Assembly: GCF_029633865.1 (NCBI RefSeq)
Contig: NC_079211.1
Coordinates: 151,148,352-151,212,351 of the forward strand
DNA: 64,000 bases
Direction: 5' to 3'
Source of the DNA: Lampris incognitus
Lineage: Eukaryota > Chordata > Actinopteri > Lampriformes > Lampridae
Positions within the stretch are counted from its first letter, which is position 1. Each line of letters opens with the position of its first letter. A model generated the notes under the pieces. It did not search any database and had not been told where the DNA came from. It worked only from the letters and a program-made list of their open reading frames with translations. The position numbers and the translations under genes are program-made. Shown here piece after piece: positions 57,722 to 64,000 of the stretch.

Positions 57722-57784
<63 letters not shown>
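57722..57784. repeat. (GT)n microsatellite
   Basis: About 31 GT units, directly after the LINE remnant. Confidence 0.97.
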
Positions 57785-57786
<2 letters not shown>

Positions 57787-57867
57787 TATTTTCATATATT
57801 CTGCTCTGACTGTTGTTACTTTGAATCAATCAGTGTTTATGGCACGTTTATTTATTTTACCAGCTCA

Positions 57868-57932
57868 GTTTTAAACTTGTCTGTACTTCTATAAAACTTG
57901 TCTGTACTTCTATAAAACTTGTCTGTACTTTT
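57868..57932. repeat. Short tandem repeat, 24-bp unit
   Basis: Three copies of 'aaacttgtctgtacttctat' + 'aa', inside what looks like a LINE 3' tail ('gtgaagcactttgtgttac'). Confidence 0.8.
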
Positions 57933-60900
57933 TTTGGTGAGGGGGGAGATTGTGTTGTGTTATTGTGTGAAGCACTTTGTGTTACATTTGGTTGTATGAG
58001 AAGTGCTCTACAACTCGAGCCTGGATGACTGACTGGTTGAGCTATACTGCAGCGCTACTGGTTCTGGAAGTGAGTGAGCAGAATTCGCTCCGGCCGTGAC
58101 ACCGCGGCACAGCAGCTACGAACGCTTTGGGTCATGCTACGCCCGGCTGAAGACCGCACGCTGGACACACAATATGCAGAGCTCATGTTAACCAACACTG
58201 GTCCCGTGGACGCTGACGTCAGTTATTAGTACGCAACCTGTCAGGACACAAGGGACGTGCTGGCACAGGAAGCTTTCATCACCGTGAAGTCCTATGACTG
58301 ATAATAACACGAAGGAACCGTCAGCCTGTCGTGTCTGGCCACCACCCTGCCTTGTCTCTTGCCGTTTGGCGGGTGGTGAATCTGTAACTGAAAATTCAAA
58401 ATTGTGTCACACTCGTCTTGCATTAGAGGACACAAAACAGACAAACAGCCGAGACTTTGACCTTTGTACTTAAAAGGGATTTGTGTCCGGTGCCTAACGG
58501 GTTTAATACGGGTGTAAACAAGTTTGCAGGCCCGACACACAGAGCTCAGCCAGGAGTTCTAGCTTTTACGTGGACGCCTCGTGTGGAAAGGAGCGACAGA
58601 ACTCAGTAGGACATTATTATTCACGGTAAAACCTGAGAGAGGATCACCACCAAACTCCAGGTCTGAAATGTCTCTGATCATCTGGCTCATAACTGAAAAC
58701 TCACAAACGTCTCCCACAGATATATGAATTTGACCTGCCGCCTGTTATTTGAAACTAGTTTTGGATCAACTTTACATTACCAACCAGTTCAGCGTGATGG
58801 ACCTCAGTTGAATTCTGTTTCTGCATAAATGTAAATACTGTGACGTGTGTCGATATCACGTAAAATTCCATGTCACTATCTTGATGATATCGCCCATATC
58901 GGGCGGCACTGTAAAAGCTAGTGCAGAGCAGAGTACCAGGCAGCCTGCAGCAGGGAAGCTTTGCAGGGAACATAGACGGAGTACGGAGGACGTTAGGAGA
59001 CATTTTGGACGTCATGGTTCAAACAAACGTATGACTGCAAAGTCCCAGCAGCTCTGAGTCGTGAATGCAGCTTTACATGTTCTAGTTGAGTTCACAAAGG
59101 CCGACGCGGCTGCCTGCCATCATCAGACAAGATAACTTCCAAAACTGAGCGACATTCCCCCTTTAAGGACTTCCCAATGAAGTTCCAGTATTGGAGATTT
59201 CGCACCCCTTTTCTGCACCCCGCGTGAAAAGGGATGCAGAAGATTTACAAATCCCACGTTTCTAATCCCCCTCTCACATGCCTTTCCATCCACCGGCTAT
59301 GAATCAAGGCCTATGTGCTCTTTTTACGTACTGGAAAACAGCTTGGTGCCAATTTGATCTCAGTCGACACGGCGTCACGTCACATGTAACAGCTAACCAA
59401 GATGTATGTTTTGACTGACAAGTCACCGAGACACACTGCAGTCTCAGCAGTCCGTCCTCTGAGTAGCGCCTGTTGCTCAATGAGCAGGGGACATGACTGG
59501 CTGGCTGACTGGCTGACTGACTGGTGTCATTCTGAGTGTCGGATGACTCTGTAAATATTCCTGCAGATGCCTGCGCAAAATTTGGACCGACAACTTCCCA
59601 CATGTAATCCGGTGGCGATTACTAGATATGGTGCCATGGTCACGGAGGATTCTGGTCTCTGATTGGCTGGAGGGGTGTAAGTCAAAACCGTATAATACCC
59701 GCAGTTAAACGTAGTTCGGCTCAAGTTTGATCACTGTTCTACATTTCTATGCTGTAACCATAGCAACACACTGAACCAGTAGCAAGACCAGTGAACGCTC
59801 AATGGCCAACTTCTGCTTCATAACCTTTTACTGCTGAGTCCAAAACATTCAACAAAAACTAAGTGGATGCTTTCATTTCCCTTCTTTGGTAAGTGACCGT
59901 GGTATCCTTTCATGCACACCTGGTGGTGGATTACTCTTTACCAGGATTACCATCAGTAATCCCCCGGGATACTCCAGTTCATTAGCCTAGTCTGATTACT
60001 TCTAGTTACTTTTGGATTACACGGCCTCCAAAACCACCTTATCTGTACCCCACAGAAACCTGACACCTTCAGTTCGGACGGGGTTTTTTCTAGTTCCTTA
60101 TCTACTGACGGTGTTTGGATCTGCATCATGAAACAAGTGGCCGAAAACCTTGTGACCAACCCCGAAGATTAAAAATGCATAGCCAACTGTCCACGTGTAA
60201 AGGTCCCACGTGATTATCATCTCCTCTTTCCTCGCTCTCTGTACTGTTTTCCCAGGACACCGATGTTGGTGTGGTTAACAAACAGTCTACTCCGTATTAG
60301 GACCCCCAATCTGTATGTTAAGTGTTACCTTCCCCTACACCTACCCTCATTACAGTTTTTAGAAATGGGCCAAGTCGGCATCCATAATCTAACGGTATAA
60401 ACGTCTTTTTAAACATGTTTAACTCAGCCAACACACTACCACACATTTCACGTTGACAGTCAAGAGTAATCGGTGAATCATGGTCATTCTTAAAGAGAGA
60501 AGATACCGTTGTTGTTTTGGTCAAGGCCCTGACGTAGCCCGTGTGTAGTTTGGACCCCGTACGTTTGTGCACACAGCATTCCTCAGATTAGGACCTCCAC
60601 GTCCAACAGCCGACAGGTTTCCTCCTGCTGACACAAGTAAACACATTCACATTGATCGACAGAAGTCTGGAAGGTCAACATCAGGAATATCCCTTTACAC
60701 AACGGCTTCAGTTCAGTGGCTCGTTAGCTAACTTATAGCTACAGAAACGTCATTTTCCCAACAAAAATGTAAAGTGCTGACTTTAAACACGTCAAGACAA
60801 GTTGAACTTATAAGTGTCATATTTGCATATACATGTTACAGATCACCAGTGTGTGGTCTCCTCTGGATAACAGTACATACAATTATTCAGTGTACATTAT

Positions 60901-61020
60901 ACACTGTGTTAAGATTGCTGTGCTGCAAAATAAACCTGCATATTTCCTGTCATATCAACTGCTGAGACAGAGCATTCCTTTACGAAGACTTTGAATCATG
61001 ACATCGAAAACAACAACAGC
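57933..61020. other. Intergenic, no gene recognised
   Basis: About 3 kb without array, recognisable coding sequence or RNA. Short CTGACTGG repeats occur at 59498-59523. Small open frames here lack protein-like features. Confidence 0.45.
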
Positions 61021-61027
61021 AAGCATG

Positions 61028-64000
61028 AAGGAACTCAGCAGAGAAGACAGACTGGCCTCCTCATGGCCAGACATACTCAGCAGAGAGGACAGAAGAGAAG
61101 ACAGGCTGGCCTCCTCATGGCCAGACAGACTCAGCAGAGAGGACAGAAAGGAAGACAGGCTGGCCTCCTCATGGCCAGACAGACTCAGCAGAGAAGACAG
61201 AAGGGAAGACAGACTCAGCAGAGAAGACAGAAGGGAAGACAGACTGGCCTCCTCATGGCCAGACAGACTCAGCTGAGAGGACAGAAGGGAAGACAGACTG
61301 GCCTCCTCATGGCCAGACAGACTCAGCTGAGAGGACAGAAGGGAAGACAGGCTGGCCTCCTCATGGCCAGACAGACTCAGCAGAGAAGACAGAAGGGAAG
61401 ACAGACTGGCCTCCTCATGGCCAGACATACTCAGCAGAGAGGACAGAAGGGAAGACAGACTCAGCAGAGAAGACAGAAGGGAAGACAGACTGGCCTCCTC
61501 ATGGCGAGACAGACTCAGCAGAGAAGACAGAAGGGAAGACAGACTGGCCTCCTCATGGCCAGACAGACTCAGCAGAGAGGACAGAAGGGAAGACAGACTG
61601 GCCTCCTCATGGCCAGACAGACTCAGCAGAGAAGACAGAAGGGAAGACAGACTCAGCAGAGAAGACAGAAGGGAAGACAGACTGGCCTCCTCATGGCCAG
61701 ACAGACTCAGCAGAGAAGACAGAAGGGAAGACAGGCTGGCCTCCTCATGGCCAGACAGACTCAGCAGAGAAGACAGAAGGGAAGACAGGCTGGCCTCCTC
61801 GTGGCCAGACAGACTCAGCAGAGAAGACAGAAGGGAAGACAGACTGGCCTCCTCATGGCCAGACAGACTCAGCAGAGAAGACAGAAGGGAAGACAGGCTG
61901 GCCTCCTCGTGGCCAGACAGACTCAGCAGAGAAGACAGAAGGGAAGACAGACTGGCCTCCTCATAGCCAGACAGACTCAGCAGAGAGGACAGAAGGGAAG
62001 ACAGACTGGCCTCCTCATGGCCAGACAGACTCAGCAGAGAAGACAGAAGGGAAGACAGGCTGGCCTCCTCATGGCCAGACAGACTCAGCAGAGAGGACAG
62101 AAGGGAAGACAGACTGGCCTCCTCATGGCCAGACAGACTCAGCAGAGAGGACAGAAGGGAAGACAGGCTGGCCTCCTCATGGCCAGACAGACTCAGCAGA
62201 GAGGACAGAAGGGAAGACAGGCTGGCCTCCTCGTAGCCAGACAGACTCAGCAGAGAGGACAGAAGGGAAGACAGACAGGCCTCCTCGTGGCCAGACAGAC
62301 TCAGCAGAGAAGACAGAAGGGAAGACAGACTGGCCTCCTCGTGGCCAGACAGACTCAGCAGAGAGGACAGAAGGGAAGACAGGCTGGCTTCCTCATGGCC
62401 AGACAGACTCAGCAGAGAAGACAGAAGGGAAGACAGGCTGGCCTCCTCATGGCCAGACAGACTCAGCAGAGAAGACAGAAGGGAAGACAGGCTGGCCTCC
62501 TCTTGGCCAGACAGACTCAGCAGAGAAGACAGAAGGGAAGACAGGCTGGCCTCCTCTTGGCCAGACAGACTCAGCAGAGAAGACAGAAGGGAAGACAGGC
62601 TGGCCTCCTCATCGCCAGACAGACTCAGCAGAGAAGACAGAAGGGAAGACAGGCTGGCCTCCTCATGGCCTGACAGACTCAGCAGAGAAGACAGAAGGGA
62701 AGACAGGCTGGCCTCCTCATGGCCAGACAGACTCAGCAGAGAAGACAGAAGGGAAGACAGGCTGGCCTCCTCATGGCCAGACAGACTCAGCAGAGAAGAC
62801 AGAAGGGAAGACAGGCTGGCCTCCTCATGGCCAGACAGACTCAGCAGAGAAGACAGAAGGGAAGACAGGCTGGCCTCCTCATGGCCAGACAGACTCAGCA
62901 GGGAAGACAGAAGGGAAGACAGACTGGCCTCCTCGTGGCCAGACAGACTCAGCAGGGAAGACAGAAGGGAAGACAGGCTGGCCTCCTCGTGGCCAGACAG
63001 ACTCAGCAGAGAGGACAGAAGGGAAGACAGACTGGCCTCCTCGTTGCCAGACAGACTCGGCAGAGAAGACAGAAGGGAAGACAGACTGGCCTCCTCGTGG
63101 CCAGACAGACTCAGCAGAGAGGACAGAAGGGAAGACAGACTGGCCTCCTCATGGCCAGACAGACTCAGCAGAGAAGACAGAAGGGAAGACAGGCTGGCCT
63201 CCTCATGGCCAGACAGACTCAGCAGGGAAGACAGAAGGGAAGACAGACTGGCCTCCTCATGGCCTGACAGACTCAGCAGGGAAGACAGAAGGGAAGACAG
63301 GCTGGCCTCCTCGTGGCCAGACAGACTCAGCAGAGAGGACAGAAGGGAAGACAGACTGGCCTCCTCGTGGCCAGACAGACTCAGCAGAGAAGACAGAAGG
63401 GAAGACAGACTGGCCTCCTCATGTCCAGACAGACTCAGCAGAGAGGACAGAAGGGAAGACAGACTGGCCTCCTCGTGGCCAGACAGACTCGGCAGAGAAG
63501 ACAGAAGGGAAGACAGGCTGGCCTCCTCGTGGCCAGACAGACTCAGCAGAGAGGACAGAAGGGAAGACAGACTGGCCTCCTCATGGCCAGACAGACTCAG
63601 CAGAGAGGACAGAAGGGAAGACAGACTGGCCTCCTCGTGGCCAGACAGACTCGGCAGAGAAGACAGAAGGGAAGACAGACTGGCCTCCTCGTGGCCTGAC
63701 AGACTCAGCAGAGAAGACAGAAGGGAAGACAGGCTGGCCTCCTCGTGGCCAGACAGACTCGGCAGAGAAGACAGAAGGGAAGACAGGCTGGCCTCCTCAT
63801 GGCCAGACAGACTCAGCAGAGAAGACAGAAGGGAAGACAGACTGGCCTCCTCGTGGCCAGACAGACTCAGCAGAGAAGACAGAAGGGAAGACAGACTGGC
63901 CTCCTCATGGCCAGACAGACTCAGCAGAGAAGACAGAAGGGAAGACAGACTGGCCTCCTCGTGGCCAGACAGACTCAGCAGAGAAGACAGAAGGGAAGAC
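61028..64000. repeat. 54-bp minisatellite, runs off the window
   Basis: About 55 copies of a 54-base unit ('agcagagaagacagaaggga' + 'agacagactggcctcctcat' + 'ggccagacagactc'), with occasional 30-base short units lacking the 'tggcctcctcatggccagac' part. Variants alternate at agaag/agagg, gact/ggct and atgg/gtgg. Divisibility by three leaves frames open for hundreds of codons on the + strand. No start context, splice signals or non-repetitive coding flank supports a gene. The right end is beyond the window. Confidence 0.95.

Noticed and set aside
60991-63699. A 560-codon and two shorter open frames, Gln/Arg-rich repeat protein
   Set aside because: They follow from a 54-bp unit without stops. 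The frame breaks at single substitutions, and no non-repetitive coding flank or splice signal was found.

Overview
The window looks like nuclear DNA of a bony fish, probably a percomorph teleost. It holds two vertebrate genes with teleost-like exon structure, set among typical teleost repeats: tRNA-derived SINEs, RTE and L2-type LINEs, hAT, Tc1 and TTAA-type DNA transposons, Penelope-like elements, a Ty3 LTR element and many (CA)n tracts. The species cannot be named from the sequence.

Two convergent genes are present. A complete seven-exon fructose-1,6-bisphosphatase gene, closest to the muscle type (fbp2), runs on the + strand from 5568 to 34460. Its exon lengths (173, 163, 93, 141, 138, 120 and 186 coding bases) join in frame to 337 residues with every catalytic residue present. 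A complete cathepsin L gene runs on the - strand, with its start codon at 54895, its stop at 47606, seven coding exons and 336 residues. A promoter with TATA, CCAAT, CRE and two CACGTG sites lies near 55.9-56.1 kb. The genes act separately, one in gluconeogenesis and glycogen resynthesis, the other in lysosomal proteolysis. They are neighbours facing tail to tail across about 13 kb.

Layout: 1-5.2 kb is a TTAA-flanked long-inverted-repeat element enclosing a Penelope-like fragment and two minisatellites. 5.5-34.6 kb is fbp2. Its introns hold a 58-bp minisatellite ending beside exon 2, a hAT element carrying a minisatellite that is itself split by an RTE LINE, an AT-rich array, several SINEs, a miniature LTR element (TRIM-like) and a Penelope terminal region with a well-formed hammerhead ribozyme. 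35.3-38.0 kb is three minisatellites. 38.0-42.4 kb is an intact Ty3 element with nearly identical LTRs. 43-47 kb has a hAT MITE and a degenerate Tc1 element. 47.2-55.9 kb is ctsl, with an L2-type LINE and a long (CA)n in its introns. 56.6-57.7 kb and 61.0-64.0 kb are large minisatellites, the last running off the window.

The most unusual signals are the hammerhead ribozyme with degenerate partners, the TRIM-like element with a tRNA-Leu primer site, minisatellites that appear to have grown from retroelement coding sequence, and a changed AMP-inhibitor pocket in the FBPase. All family assignments come from reading motifs and from memory of the families. No database search was run.
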